Assembly: GCF_020532725.1 (NCBI RefSeq)
Contig: NZ_JAJAVC010000011.1
Span: 124,001-188,000, forward strand
DNA from: Methylobacillus arboreus
GTDB taxonomy: Bacteria; Pseudomonadota; Gammaproteobacteria; Burkholderiales; Methylophilaceae
DNA length: 64,000 bases
Reading direction: 5' to 3'
The position numbers and the translations under genes are program-made. Numbering within the stretch: the stretch's first letter is position 1; the number at the start of each line of letters is the position of its first letter. Below, piece after piece: positions 7,907 to 17,532 of this stretch. A model generated the notes under the pieces. The model ran no database searches. It saw nothing but the letters and a program-made list of their open reading frames with translations, and was not told the origin of the DNA.

Positions 7907-10900
7907 TAAAAATTTCGGCCAATTGACCTTTGGTTTTGATATTGGCATTGCCTCTGTTGGCTGGGCCGTCTTGAATGAACGGCGGATTGTGGATTTGGGA
8001 GTACGGGCTTTTGATAAAGCCGAGACGGCGAAAGAAGGCGAATCCCTTAATCTAGCAAGACGCACTGCACGCTTGATGCGTCGTCGTTTACGACGTAGAG
8101 CATGGCGATTAACTAAAGTGGCACGCCTCCTGAAAAGGCATGGCTTAATTAACGATGTCACGATATTCAAGCCTGAGCATCCTTTTACTTTTTCATTATG
8201 GGAGCTGCGTAAACAGGCATTGGATCGTCCACTGAATGCAGAGGAGTGGGCACGTGTCATTTATCACTTATGCAAGCACCGTGGTTTTCACTGGGTGAGT
8301 AAGGCCGAAGAGAAAAAAGCCGAGGCAGATACCTCGGGTGAGGGCGGCAAGGTGAAGCAGGGGCTTGCCGCAACCGCCAGGTTGATGAAAGAAAAAGGCT
8401 ATCGTACCGCTGCTGAGATGGTGCTGGCGGAGTTTCCGCAAGCACAACGGAATAAACAGGGCGAATACAGCAAAGCCTTGAGCCGTTCTCTATTGAGCGA
8501 GGAGTTCTCCACGCTGTTTGCTGTCCAGCGGGCATTTAATAATCCCCATGCTAGCCTTGAGTTAGAAAGCAAATTGCTAGATCGAAAAACGGGATTGTTT
8601 TGGGCGCAGAAGCCTGCTTTGTCTGGTGAAAAGTTGCTTGAAATGTTGGGCTATTGTACTTTTGAGCGAAAGAAAATGACCGGCGAGAAAGACGAATACC
8701 GTGCACCCAAAGCCAGCTTTTCCGCCGAGCGCCATGTCTGGCTGACGCGACTCAACAATTTGCGCGTGGTGATGGATGGTGTTACCCGCCCGCTCAGTCA
8801 GGAAGAGCGACAATTTGTTTTGCCGCTGCCATACAACCAGGCAAGTGATCTTAGCTACAAACAACTCAAAGCTGCGCTGGTGAAGCAAGGCTTCTGGTCA
8901 GAAGCTGTACGCTTCACTGGATTAAGCTATCCGAGTCAGAATCAGGTAAAGGATGGCAAAGCCAAAGATCCAGAATCTGCCACGTTGGTAAAAATCCCCG
9001 CTTTTCAAGAGCTGCGCAAAGCATTGAAAGAGGCAGGTTTGGAAACTGAATGGCAAGGCATGGTTAACGCTGCCATGTCTGGTGATGCTAGTTTGCTGGA
9101 TCAAATTGCATGGGTATTAAGTATCTATAAAGATGACGACGAAGTTGAGCGTGAGTTGAAAGCGCTGAGTTTGCCTAGTAAAACCAATATGGTTGATGTC
9201 TTACAAAACATACGATTTGATAAGTTCAGTAATTTATCTCTCAAAGCCTTACGCAATATTGTTCCGCATATGGAGCGTGGCTTGCGTTATGACGAAGCCT
9301 GCATCAAGGCAGGATATCACCACAGTCAACTCGTCAAGCCAGACGATGAAAAACTACACTATCTGCCGCCGTTTTATAGTGCCCGCGATAAAACAGGCAA
9401 GCTGATTTGCAATGAAAATATTGATGTTCCGCGTAATCCGGTGGTGCTTCGTGCATTGAATCAGGCACGCAAGGTGATGAACGCCCTGATTAAAAAGTAT
9501 GGGTCTCCACACCAGGTTAATATTGAGATGGCGCGAGACTTATCCAGGCCTTTTGATGAGCGCCGCAAAATAAAGGATGCACAGGAAGAGTTCAGGGATC
9601 GCAATAAAATTTCCCGCGATAAATTTAATGAAACATTTAATACTGCGGGTGACTTAAAAGGTCGTGATTTTGAGAAATGGCAGTTGTATGAGGAGCAGGA
9701 ATGCAAATGTGCTTACTCACGAGAACCGCTAGATATACATAGGCTGTTTGAAATGGGCTATGTGGAAATTGATCATGCTCTGCCATATTCTCGCAGTTTT
9801 GATGACAGCAAAAATAATCGCGTGCTGGTATTGGCAAGAGAAAACCGCAACAAAGGCAATCTGACGCCTTACGAATATCTTGATGGCAAAAATAACAGTG
9901 AGCGCTGGCATCAATTTGAAGTGTCTGTGAATACCAATAAAGCTTATCGCCAAGCCAAGCGCAGTCGGTTGTTGCGTAAGGAATTTGGTGAAAAAGAGTC
10001 TGCTGAGTTTCGTGATCGTAATCTCAACGACACCCGATATATTTGCCGTTTTTTCAAAAACTATGTCGAGCAGTTTCTGCGGTTGGCTGAAACGAGTGAA
10101 TCCAAGCGATGCATAGTCCTGAGTGGGCAAATGACAGCCTTTTTGCGCGCGCGATGGGGGCTAACCAAAGTGCGAACCGATAGCGATCGCCATCATGCAT
10201 TGGATGCGGCCGTGGTGGCGGCTTGCAGCCATGGCATGGTGAAGCGCTTGTCTGATTATTCACGCCGCAAAGAATTGGAAAAAGTTAGTGAAGGTTTTAT
10301 TGATGTGACAACAGGTGAAGTCGCCAACATTGCAATGGATCGACAGTTGAAAGAACACTTTCCAGACCCTTGGCCACATTTCAGGCGGGAGCTGGAGGCA
10401 AGACGGTTGGTGGATGATTTGCCATTGATGAAAGCCGAATTGGCGAATCTGGGCACTTACTCAGAGGAGGAGTTGGATAGTGTTAAGCCCTTGTTTGTCT
10501 CGCGTGCTCCGCAGCGGCGTAACAGTGGGGCAGCCCATAAGGAAACTATTTATGGCCAGACTGAGCGCCTGAAAAAGACAGGGAGCGTGACACAGAAAGT
10601 GGCTGTGGCTAGCATGTCTCTCAAAGATCTTGGTGAGGTGATTGATGGCGAGCGTGTGAATTGTAAGCTCATAGATCCGCATCGCAACGAAAAACTCTAC
10701 GCTGCCATCGCTATTTGGCTGCAAGGCAAAGACGACCGTGAAAAACGTGCGAAAGAGATAGAAGCTGGCGCTGGGCGCGGTAAAGAAAAGCGAGCCCTCA
10801 CCGTAGATGAAAAGGCTGAAATTGAACGCCTACGAGCATTACCTCGCAAACCCATGAACGACGGTTCGATTGGCCCCATAGTGCGTACTGTCACGATGGT

Positions 10901-11366
10901 GATTGATAAATTGTCTGGTATCTCTATTCGTCATGGTGTTGCTAAAAATGACACCATGCTGCGAGTAGATGTATTTACCAAAGCCAATAAATTTCACTTG
11001 GTGCCTGTGTATGTGCATCATGCTGTTGCAAAGCACTTACCTAGCCGGGCAATTGTGGCATTTAAAGATGAGGATGAGTGGACTCTGATTGATGAGAGTT
11101 TTGCATTTTGTTTTTCGCTGTATCCGAATGACTTTGTTAAGATTTCACAAAAAGGAAAATCTCCAGTTAGTGGATATTACAGTAGTTGTCATCGAGGTAC
11201 TGGAAATCTCAATATCTGGTCGCACGATCGAAATCAAGAAATAGGTAAAGGTGGGATTATTGAAGGTATAGGTGTTAAAACTGCATTATCAATTGAAAAG
11301 TTCAATGTTGATGTCCTCGGTAATATATACCCCGTATTGAAAGAAGAGCGACGTGGTCTGGCGTAG
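7896..11366 (+). CDS. cas9: CRISPR-associated endonuclease Cas9, type II-C
   Basis: RNA-guided DNA nuclease of the CRISPR system. From the GTG at 7896 it has 1156 residues; AGGGGA lies seven bases upstream. An ATG at 7860 would add 12 residues but lies in the anti-repeat and lacks a binding site. RuvC-I is FGFDIGIASVGWA with D15; the arginine-rich bridge helix is near 55-75 (RRRLRRRAWRL); RuvC-II is VNIEMARD with E544; HNH is EIDHALPYSRSFDDSKNN with H627; RuvC-III is DRHHALDAAVV with H766 and D770. All catalytic residues are present. The C-terminal PAM-interacting part (MLRVDVFTKANKFHLVPVY, YYSSCHRGTGNLNI) closely resembles the Neisseria meningitidis protein, which is about 75 residues shorter. 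The end overlaps cas1 by 14 bases. Confidence 0.97.
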   Translation: MNNNKNFGQLTFGFDIGIASVGWAVLNERRIVDLGVRAFDKAETAKEGESLNLARRTARLMRRRLRRRAWRLTKVARLLKRHGLINDVTIFKPEHPFTFSLWELRKQALDRPLNAEEWARVIYHLCKHRGFHWVSKAEEKKAEADTSGEGGKVKQGLAATARLMKEKGYRTAAEMVLAEFPQAQRNKQGEYSKALSRSLLSEEFSTLFAVQRAFNNPHASLELESKLLDRKTGLFWAQKPALSGEKLLEMLGYCTFERKKMTGEKDEYRAPKASFSAERHVWLTRLNNLRVVMDGVTRPLSQEERQFVLPLPYNQASDLSYKQLKAALVKQGFWSEAVRFTGLSYPSQNQVKDGKAKDPESATLVKIPAFQELRKALKEAGLETEWQGMVNAAMSGDASLLDQIAWVLSIYKDDDEVERELKALSLPSKTNMVDVLQNIRFDKFSNLSLKALRNIVPHMERGLRYDEACIKAGYHHSQLVKPDDEKLHYLPPFYSARDKTGKLICNENIDVPRNPVVLRALNQARKVMNALIKKYGSPHQVNIEMARDLSRPFDERRKIKDAQEEFRDRNKISRDKFNETFNTAGDLKGRDFEKWQLYEEQECKCAYSREPLDIHRLFEMGYVEIDHALPYSRSFDDSKNNRVLVLARENRNKGNLTPYEYLDGKNNSERWHQFEVSVNTNKAYRQAKRSRLLRKEFGEKESAEFRDRNLNDTRYICRFFKNYVEQFLRLAETSESKRCIVLSGQMTAFLRARWGLTKVRTDSDRHHALDAAVVAACSHGMVKRLSDYSRRKELEKVSEGFIDVTTGEVANIAMDRQLKEHFPDPWPHFRRELEARRLVDDLPLMKAELANLGTYSEEELDSVKPLFVSRAPQRRNSGAAHKETIYGQTERLKKTGSVTQKVAVASMSLKDLGEVIDGERVNCKLIDPHRNEKLYAAIAIWLQGKDDREKRAKEIEAGAGRGKEKRALTVDEKAEIERLRALPRKPMNDGSIGPIVRTVTMVIDKLSGISIRHGVAKNDTMLRVDVFTKANKFHLVPVYVHHAVAKHLPSRAIVAFKDEDEWTLIDESFAFCFSLYPNDFVKISQKGKSPVSGYYSSCHRGTGNLNIWSHDRNQEIGKGGIIEGIGVKTALSIEKFNVDVLGNIYPVLKEERRGLA

Positions 11367-12267
11367 CGTTGTTATCTCCCAGCCTGCCAAGCTCAAACGC
11401 GAGCATTTTTCGCTCGTGATTGAGCAACAACAATCTGCCCGAATACCATTTGAAGATATAGCAGTGATCGTGCTCAATAACCGTGAGATTACGATTACAC
11501 ATCCTGTTCTATCTGCTTGTGGTGAATATGGTATCGGGCTTTATTCTACTGGCGATAATCATCAGCCCAATGGCGTGTTTCTGCCATTTCTAAGCCATAG
11601 TCGTGCCACGCGCATGATGCGGTTTCAGTTAAGTATTGATAGGCCGCAAGCTAAGCGAGCCTGGGCGGAGATTGTAAAAGTCAAAATCAGAAATCAGGCG
11701 AAATGCTTGAAGCTTCTCAAGCGAGGTGATGTTGAGCGCCTTGAGTCTTACGCTAACCGTGTGCGATCAGGCGATTCTGAAAATATGGAAGCGCAGGCCA
11801 GTAGCTATTACTTTCCTCAGATATTTGGTGCTGGTTTTCATCGCGCTAAAGATTGCTGGATAAATGCAGCACTGGATTATGGTTATGCGATTATTCGGGG
11901 TGCTGTCACGCGCGCACTGGTGGCACATGGTTTTCAGCCCAATATTGGGCTGTTTCATCGCAGCGAGCAAAATGCTTTCAACCTAGCTGATGATCTCATT
12001 GAGCCTTATCGTGCTTTGGTGGATTTGCACGTATTCCAGAACATTAATCCTCATGCGCTGCCAGAGGCTGATTTAACGCCCACTGATAAAGTGGCGCTGG
12101 TAGGGTTACTCAATGTGGATGTACAAATGCCACGTGGCAATATGAGCGTACTTTCTAGCATCGAGCAAGCAACTGAGTCTTTAGTGCGATTGTTTGATGG
12201 AGCTAATGAAAGTGCCTTGGAGTTGCCTACTCTAATAGGCTTGCGCCAGCATGTCTTTGAAATGTAA
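11353..12267 (+). CDS. cas1: CRISPR-associated endonuclease Cas1
   Basis: Integrase subunit that, with Cas2, inserts new spacers into the array. The protein has 304 residues, the usual size for type II Cas1. The start is a GTG inside the last codons of cas9. Family features are the N-terminal beta domain (IPFEDIAVIVLNNREITIT), LPFLSHSRATRMMRFQLSI, and the helical active-site domain with NAALDYGYAIIRGAVTRAL, GLFHRSEQNAFNLADDLIEPYR. E in the NMEAQASSYYF segment, H in LFHRS and the DD/E of LADDLIEP are the expected metal ligands. cas2 starts three bases after its stop. Confidence 0.96.
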   Translation: MVWRSVVISQPAKLKREHFSLVIEQQQSARIPFEDIAVIVLNNREITITHPVLSACGEYGIGLYSTGDNHQPNGVFLPFLSHSRATRMMRFQLSIDRPQAKRAWAEIVKVKIRNQAKCLKLLKRGDVERLESYANRVRSGDSENMEAQASSYYFPQIFGAGFHRAKDCWINAALDYGYAIIRGAVTRALVAHGFQPNIGLFHRSEQNAFNLADDLIEPYRALVDLHVFQNINPHALPEADLTPTDKVALVGLLNVDVQMPRGNMSVLSSIEQATESLVRLFDGANESALELPTLIGLRQHVFEM

Positions 12268-12270
12268 GTC

Positions 12271-12603
12271 ATGAGCGGGGAGACACGACGATATATGCGC
12301 ATGCTCGTGTTTTTTGATCTGCCTGTAGTGACTAAAGCCGAGCGCAGGGCTTATACCGTGTTTCGCCGTTATTTGCTAAATGACGGCTTTGATATGATTC
12401 AGTTTTCTGTATATGGTCGTATTTTGAATGGGCGAGATGCAGAAGCAAAACATATGCAGCGCCTAGTATCCAATCTTCCCCCTGATGGCTCTGTCCGCGT
12501 ATTAACCGTGACAGAGAAACAATATGCCAGCATGAAGCTGCTGGTTGGTCTGCCGCTTTTTCAGGAAAAAGCGATCAAGGCCAGTCAAATGATTTTGTTT
12601 TAA
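12271..12603 (+). CDS. cas2: CRISPR-associated protein Cas2
   Basis: Small structural partner of Cas1 in spacer integration. The protein has 110 residues. It shows the ferredoxin-like Cas2 fold start MLVFFDLPVVTKAERRAY with the conserved aspartate, then FRRYLLNDGFDMIQFSVYGRI and the later strand VRVLTVTEKQYASM. No csn2 or cas4 follows, so the locus has only cas9, cas1 and cas2, which defines subtype II-C. A minus-strand terminator and the array lie directly downstream. Confidence 0.95.
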   Translation: MSGETRRYMRMLVFFDLPVVTKAERRAYTVFRRYLLNDGFDMIQFSVYGRILNGRDAEAKHMQRLVSNLPPDGSVRVLTVTEKQYASMKLLVGLPLFQEKAIKASQMILF

Positions 12604-12611
12604 CAGCCTTT

Positions 12612-12652
12612 TGAAAATAAAAAGCCCCGCCCAGTTTTGCTGGGTGGGGCTT
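12612..12652 (-). terminator. Intrinsic terminator at the cas2-proximal end of the CRISPR array
   Basis: A 13-bp stem (12622-12634 with 12640-12652, one G-U pair) has its T-rich tail only on the minus strand (TTTTATTTTC). It would stop transcripts of the array running toward cas2 and shows that the crRNA sense strand is the minus strand. Confidence 0.85.
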
Positions 12653-12664
12653 AGGTGAGAGCCT

Positions 12665-14102
12665 ATTGTAAGTCATCCGGGGTGAGAGAGGGAGCTACAA
12701 CCAATCCAACGCTGAGGGATATCATGACACTATTGTAAGTCATCCGGGGTGAGAGAGGGAGCTACAACAGCAAGGTGGCAAGACCCACTCAATAGAGTAT
12801 TGTAAGTCATCCGGGGTGAGAGAGGGAGCTACAACCTACATCTGATTTACTAGGCATTATGCCTGATTGTAAGTCATCCGGGGTGAGAGAGGGAGCTACA
12901 ACACTGCATACGGATTACCTACTACCTCGGTAATTGTAAGTCATCCGGGGTGAGAGAGGGAGCTACAACCGTATTGACGACCCTCGCAAGCTGCAAGAAA
13001 TTGTAAGTCATCCGGGGTGAGAGAGGGAGCTACAACCTGTACAGGGCAGTATCGATAACGTCAGCAATTGTAAGTCATCCGGGGTGAGAGAGGGAGCTAC
13101 AACTCTAATGTAGTTGCCATGATAGTCCTAACGATTGTAAGTCATCCGGGGTGAGAGAGGGAGCTACAACCGAATCCTCGCAGGTAGTTCTCAAGAGCAG
13201 ATTGTAAGTCATCCGGGGTGAGAGAGGGAGCTACAACTCCTGCGCCTCGTGAGAGGTGAAGACATAAATTGTAAGTCATCCGGGGTGAGAGAGGGAGCTA
13301 CAACCGTATCCCAGCACTAACACCGCGTCTGATAATTGTAAGTCATCCGGGGTGAGAGAGGGAGCTACAACCCGACGACCAGGATGCCGTGCGTGATGCG
13401 CATTGTAAGTCATCCGGGGTGAGAGAGGGAGCTACAACGAGTGGTATGATACTCATTGACTACGATGGATTGTAAGTCATCCGGGGTGAGAGAGGGAGCT
13501 ACAACCTTCAAATGCTCGCTCAATCCCGGGAAACCATTGTAAGTCATCCGGGGTGAGAGAGGGAGCTACAACTCTCTACTGCTTCTGTAGATCAGTCCAT
13601 AGATTGTAAGTCATCCGGGGTGAGAGAGGGAGCTACAACTTCACCTTTGTCCTTAGTGGATACCTAGTAATTGTAAGTCATCCGGGGTGAGAGAGGGAGC
13701 TACAACTTTGGCGTGGTAGCTCCATTAACCCTTTAGATTGTAAGTCATCCGGGGTGAGAGAGGGAGCTACAACGTGGGGATGGTATTGCACCCGAGCACC
13801 TACATTGTAAGTCATCCGGGGTGAGAGAGGGAGCTACAACAGGAGCGGGAGAAGGCAGCCGCTTAAACTGATTGTAAGTCATCCGGGGTGAGAGAGGGAG
13901 CTACAACGCGATTCCTGCGGTATTACGCAACAACATTATTGTAAGTCATCCGGGGTGAGAGAGGGAGCTACAACCGATTAGCATTGCCATTCATGCCCGC
14001 CTGAATTGTAAGTCATCCGGGGTGAGAGAGGGAGCTACAACATGCTCTAGTTGCCATTAATTGGGAAAATAATTGTAAGTCATCCGGGGTGAGAGAGGGA
14101 GC
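12665..14102 (-). CRISPR. CRISPR array, 22 repeats of 37 nt and 21 spacers of 30 nt
   Basis: Repeats start every 67 bases from 12665 to 14072 with no drift. In crRNA sense (minus strand) the repeat begins GTTGTAGCTCCC and ends GACTTACAAT; the 36-nt Neisseria meningitidis repeat begins with the same 12 bases. All repeats appear identical except the one at 14072, which keeps 31 bases and has lost the six bases GTTGTA at its crRNA-sense 5' end. The 21 spacers are all different. The last six bases of each repeat, TACAAT, form a -10 box, so each crRNA may start from its own promoter as described for Neisseria. Only 47 bases separate the degenerate repeat from the fadL-like stop, and no long leader is seen there. 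Confidence 0.98.
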
Positions 14103-14149
14103 GATGCCATAGCTCCCAGGTTCCAGATATGAAGGATGGCAGTGTGGTG

Positions 14150-15424
14150 CTATAGGATCCAACTGTAAGCAATCCCGAGAGTATCTTGGTGCATTTTAAG
14201 GTTCACGTCTCCTCCGCCAAATGCAGCAGGGATGGAGTTGTTGCCATTTACCTTGTTTTCAAAAGCATGGACGTAGCTGAATGAAATTTCGTCATTATTG
14301 GCGAGTTTCCAGGAGGCACCCAAGGTCAGGTGATCTTGTACTACAGCGGGAGCCAGGATGTTGAACAAGGTTTCACCACGTGGGATTGGTTGCGTTGTAT
14401 GGTTGTAGCCGGCGCGTAATGTGAGTTGGCTATTCACAGCAAACACGGTGCCCAGTTTATATACGGTGACATCACGCCAGCCAAATCCTGGACCTTGGTC
14501 AGAGCCTAAGGCGTTTCCTTCTACGGCGAACTTGCTGAGCGAATTTCCGATTGAGTCTACGTTGCTGTAGCGGATGCGTTGGATGTCGCTGGCAATTGTC
14601 CATGATGGGTTGATCTTGAATGCCACGCCAACGCCGTAATTTTCGGGGATATCGAAATCTCCATCCTCAGCAAACAGGCCGCGATATTTGTCAAAGCGTG
14701 TCGTGGATATCTTGCTTTGGTAGCTTGCGCCAAGAGTGAGGCGTTCATCAAAAAATTGACCAAGCCAACCCAGGTGTAGCCCTACACCATAGGATGAGTC
14801 ATGGCCACGGTTGGTGACGTTTCCAGGTGCCTGGGAGAATCCAGGGGCATCAAAATTCTGCAAGCCTTTGGCTTCGAAACGTTGATAGGCAATATTGAGC
14901 CCGAGGCCGACGTATTGCGTGGGGCTTAATTGCCATGATAATGTCGGTTTAACGAATACCTGGATCAAGTCGACTCCGGCACGCGTATTGCCCAGCAGGG
15001 GAATGGCACGGTCATAAGAGGTGTTCATGCCGCCGTTGCCATAGACGCTGATGCCTGCGGTCGTTACGTCGCTGACGCGTTTGCTGTAACCGATTTCTGG
15101 AATGATAAAGTGTTCGCGTTCATCGCCGGAATATTTGCCATTCGCTGAGGGGGCTGGGCTGTTTTCGATTTCAGCTTCGCGTTGGGGGCGGAACCACGAA
15201 GCCCCTATATCCAGCCGGTCGCCGACAAGTGATAAGCCGGCTGGATTGCTGGCCGCTACCAGGCTGTCTTGCGGCAGGGCAATGCCGACACCACCTGCGC
15301 CTTGTGCCCTTACCCCATATCCATGGGAAAAATAACCATCAGTCGCATATGCATTATCTGCAGCCCACAAGGCCATGAGTAAAATTGCCAACCCTGTATA
15401 TGTGAAGTCTTGTGCTTTCTTCAT
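14150..15424 (-). CDS. FadL/TodX-family outer membrane transport protein
   Basis: Beta-barrel predicted to carry hydrophobic compounds across the outer membrane. About 424 residues from the ATG at 15424, which follows AGGAGA eight bases upstream. A signal peptide (residues 1-28, ending NAYA) precedes TDGYFSHGYGVRAQGAGGVGIALPQDSLVAASNPAGL, where N-terminal FadL family traits (GxGxxxQGxGGAGxA, NPAG) are clear, and the sequence ends in an aromatic-type barrel strand (LGIAYSWIL). It lies downstream of cysA with a strong terminator 27 bases before the start codon, leaving almost no room for a separate promoter. The substrate is unknown; a place next to sulfate transport could mean an organosulfur compound, which is only a guess. 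Confidence 0.88.
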   Translation of the reverse strand: MKKAQDFTYTGLAILLMALWAADNAYATDGYFSHGYGVRAQGAGGVGIALPQDSLVAASNPAGLSLVGDRLDIGASWFRPQREAEIENSPAPSANGKYSGDEREHFIIPEIGYSKRVSDVTTAGISVYGNGGMNTSYDRAIPLLGNTRAGVDLIQVFVKPTLSWQLSPTQYVGLGLNIAYQRFEAKGLQNFDAPGFSQAPGNVTNRGHDSSYGVGLHLGWLGQFFDERLTLGASYQSKISTTRFDKYRGLFAEDGDFDIPENYGVGVAFKINPSWTIASDIQRIRYSNVDSIGNSLSKFAVEGNALGSDQGPGFGWRDVTVYKLGTVFAVNSQLTLRAGYNHTTQPIPRGETLFNILAPAVVQDHLTLGASWKLANNDEISFSYVHAFENKVNGNNSIPAAFGGGDVNLKMHQDTLGIAYSWIL

Positions 15425-15450
15425 GGTGTCTTTCTCCTTACTAGAGTCCA

Positions 15451-15489
15451 AATAAAAAAGGCCAGTGTGATGCAAACATCACACTGGCC
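15451..15489 (-). terminator. Intrinsic terminator after cysA, immediately before the fadL-like gene
   Basis: A perfect 13-bp stem (15460-15472 with 15477-15489, loop of four) is followed on the minus strand by TTTTTTATTT. A second small hairpin (GTCAGG/CCTGAC) sits just upstream. It could end the cysTWA message or act as an attenuator for the fadL-like gene. Confidence 0.85.
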
Positions 15490-15531
15490 TCCTGTGGTCA
15501 GGTTGGCCTGACTAGGCTTGCGTTAGGTCTG

Positions 15532-16596
15532 TTATTTCGTTTCCAGGAACACCTGCACGCTGCGTGGTTTGAGATAGACATGGCTGCCTTGGTTCAGGGC
15601 AAGTTCACGGAAACGCTCGCGTGTGATTTCGGCTTCGATAATGTCGGCATCGTTCACGGGTTGCAGCTCGAGCCTTACCAACGGGCCGGCTGCATGAATA
15701 TAGCTGACGACAGCATGCAAGGTCGGGTGGCCGTTTTGCTCGGTGAAGATGTCGATGTCATGCGGGCGCACATAGGCAAGGGCGTCGCTGTCCTGTACTC
15801 CATGGTGGTCATTGAGGCTGAGGGTGATGTCGCCAATATGGGCCTGGCCTTGGTTGACGCGGCTATGGAACTGGTTGACGTTGCCGAGGAACTTGTAGAC
15901 AAACGGCGAAGCTGGGTTGTCGTATACATCTTGCGGCGAACCTATTTGCTCAATCTTTCCCTGGTTCATGACGACGATACGGTCAGCGACTTCCAGGGCT
16001 TCTTCCTGGTCGTGGGTGACGAACACGCTGGTGATGTGCAATTCGTCATGCAGGCGGCGCAGCCAACGGCGCAAGTCCTTGCGTACTTTTGCATCCAGTG
16101 CGCCAAAAGGTTCGTCCAGGAGCAATACCTTGGGTTCTACCGCCAGTGCGCGTGCCAGTGCAATACGCTGGCGTTGGCCGCCTGAAAGTTGTGGCGGGTA
16201 GCGGTCAGCCAGCCAGTCCAGTTGCACCAAGCTTAGCAGCTGATGCACGCGGCGGTGAATTTCGGCCTCGCTAGGACGAGTCTTTTTCGATCTGACACGC
16301 AAACCAAACGCGACATTTTCAAACACGGTCATGTGGCGGAACAGGGCGTAGTGCTGGAAGACAAAGCCGACCTGGCGTTCACGCACATCGCGATCCGTGG
16401 CTTCCTCGCCATGAAAGTGGATACTGCCGGAATCAGGGGATTCCAGCCCGGCAATGATGCGTAGCAGTGTGGTTTTTCCGCATCCGGACGGGCCTAGCAG
16501 GGCGACCAGCTCACCGCTGGGCACGTCGAGGCTGACATCCCCCAGTGCGGTGAATCTGCCAAATTCTTTTTTGATGTTGCGGATTTCAATACTCAT
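15532..16596 (-). CDS. cysA: Sulfate/thiosulfate ABC transporter ATP-binding protein
   Basis: Drives sulfate import by ATP hydrolysis at the cytoplasmic face of the CysTW permease. The protein has 354 residues. Walker A is GPSGCGKTT (residues 34-42), Q-loop FVFQHYALF, signature [15 protein letters not shown], Walker [13 protein letters not shown] and the switch histidine in [14 protein letters not shown]-terminal TOBE-like regulatory domain ([16 protein letters not shown]) completes it, as in CysA rather than simpler ABC proteins. It lies 35 bases after cysW in the minus-strand order cysT-cysW-cysA. Confidence 0.96.
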   Translation of the reverse strand: MSIEIRNIKKEFGRFTALGDVSLDVPSGELVALLGPSGCGKTTLLRIIAGLESPDSGSIHFHGEEATDRDVRERQVGFVFQHYALFRHMTVFENVAFGLRVRSKKTRPSEAEIHRRVHQLLSLVQLDWLADRYPPQLSGGQRQRIALARALAVEPKVLLLDEPFGALDAKVRKDLRRWLRRLHDELHITSVFVTHDQEEALEVADRIVVMNQGKIEQIGSPQDVYDNPASPFVYKFLGNVNQFHSRVNQGQAHIGDITLSLNDHHGVQDSDALAYVRPHDIDIFTEQNGHPTLHAVVSYIHAAGPLVRLELQPVNDADIIEAEITRERFRELALNQGSHVYLKPRSVQVFLETK

Positions 16597-16631
16597 GATG
16601 CCATCCTTGTGACAGGTATGCTGTAAATACG

Positions 16632-17528
16632 TTATTGGTCAGAAGCTTTTTCGTTTGCGCTGGCAGTGCGCCCGCTTTGCCATTCAATATAGGACTTGAG
16701 CCCCAGTGTAACCAATGCCAGGAACGCCAGTAGCGATGCCACTGCAAAAGCAGCAGCATAGTTGTACTCGTTATAGAGGATTTCCACATGTAGCGGCATG
16801 GTATTGGTGAGGCCACGGATATGGCCGGACACCACGGATACTGCGCCGAATTCACCCATGGCGCGCGCATTGGTGAGTATCACGCCATACAGCAGCCCCC
16901 ATTTGATGTTGGGCAGGGTAATGTGCCAGAGAATTTGCCAGCCGGAAGCACCCAGTACCAGGCCGGCTTCTTCCTCTTCTTTGCCCTGGGCCTGCATGAG
17001 CGGGATCAGCTCGCGTGCGATAAACGGGAAAGTCACGAATACTGTGGCCAGCACGATACCCGGAATCGCAAAAATGACCTTGAAGTCATTGTCGATCAGC
17101 CATTCGCCAAACCAGCCCTGCAACCCAAAAATCAGGACAAAGATCAAACCGGCAATGACCGGGGACACGGCAAAAGGCAGGTCAATCAGGGTAATCAGTA
17201 TGCTTTTGCCTTTGAATTCAAATTTGGCAATTGCCCAGGCGGCAGCTATCCCGAATACCAGATTGAGAGGCAGGGAAATGGCGGCAGCAATCAGCGTGAG
17301 CTGGATGGCGGATACCGCATCAGGTTCCACCAATGCTGCAATGTAGGTTTCAAAGCCTTTTCGCAAGGCTTCGGTAAACACTGCGGCAAGCGGAATGAAC
17401 AGGAACAGGCTGAGGAACAGCAGGGCCGAGATAATCAAGGTCCAGCGTACCCATGTCGGCTCGGAAGTCGCGCGGCTACGGGCTACCTTGGCATTGTAAT
17501 GGGCGAGTTGGGAAACGATTGCAGACAT
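16632..17528 (-). CDS. cysW: Sulfate ABC transporter permease CysW
   Basis: One of two inner-membrane subunits forming the sulfate channel. About 298 residues from the ATG at 17528, with GAGGAA nine bases upstream, four bases after the cysT stop. Six or so membrane segments are visible ([51 protein letters not shown] and others). The coupling-helix EAA segment reads [29 protein letters not shown], and [22 protein letters not shown] is typical of CysW. A longer upstream frame would overlap cysT and is rejected. Confidence 0.95.
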   Translation of the reverse strand: MSAIVSQLAHYNAKVARSRATSEPTWVRWTLIISALLFLSLFLFIPLAAVFTEALRKGFETYIAALVEPDAVSAIQLTLIAAAISLPLNLVFGIAAAWAIAKFEFKGKSILITLIDLPFAVSPVIAGLIFVLIFGLQGWFGEWLIDNDFKVIFAIPGIVLATVFVTFPFIARELIPLMQAQGKEEEEAGLVLGASGWQILWHITLPNIKWGLLYGVILTNARAMGEFGAVSVVSGHIRGLTNTMPLHVEILYNEYNYAAAFAVASLLAFLALVTLGLKSYIEWQSGRTASANEKASDQ

Positions 17529-17532
17529 ATTG

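Noticed and set aside
13067-14071. Shared TAGTTGCCAT in spacers beginning 13104 and 14042 as evidence of a common target
   Set aside because: Ten shared bases without further similarity can occur by chance among 21 spacers.
14103-14149. CRISPR leader at the high-coordinate end
   Set aside because: Only 47 bases, not AT-rich, between the degenerate repeat and a coding stop; a leader is more likely at the cas2 side if present.
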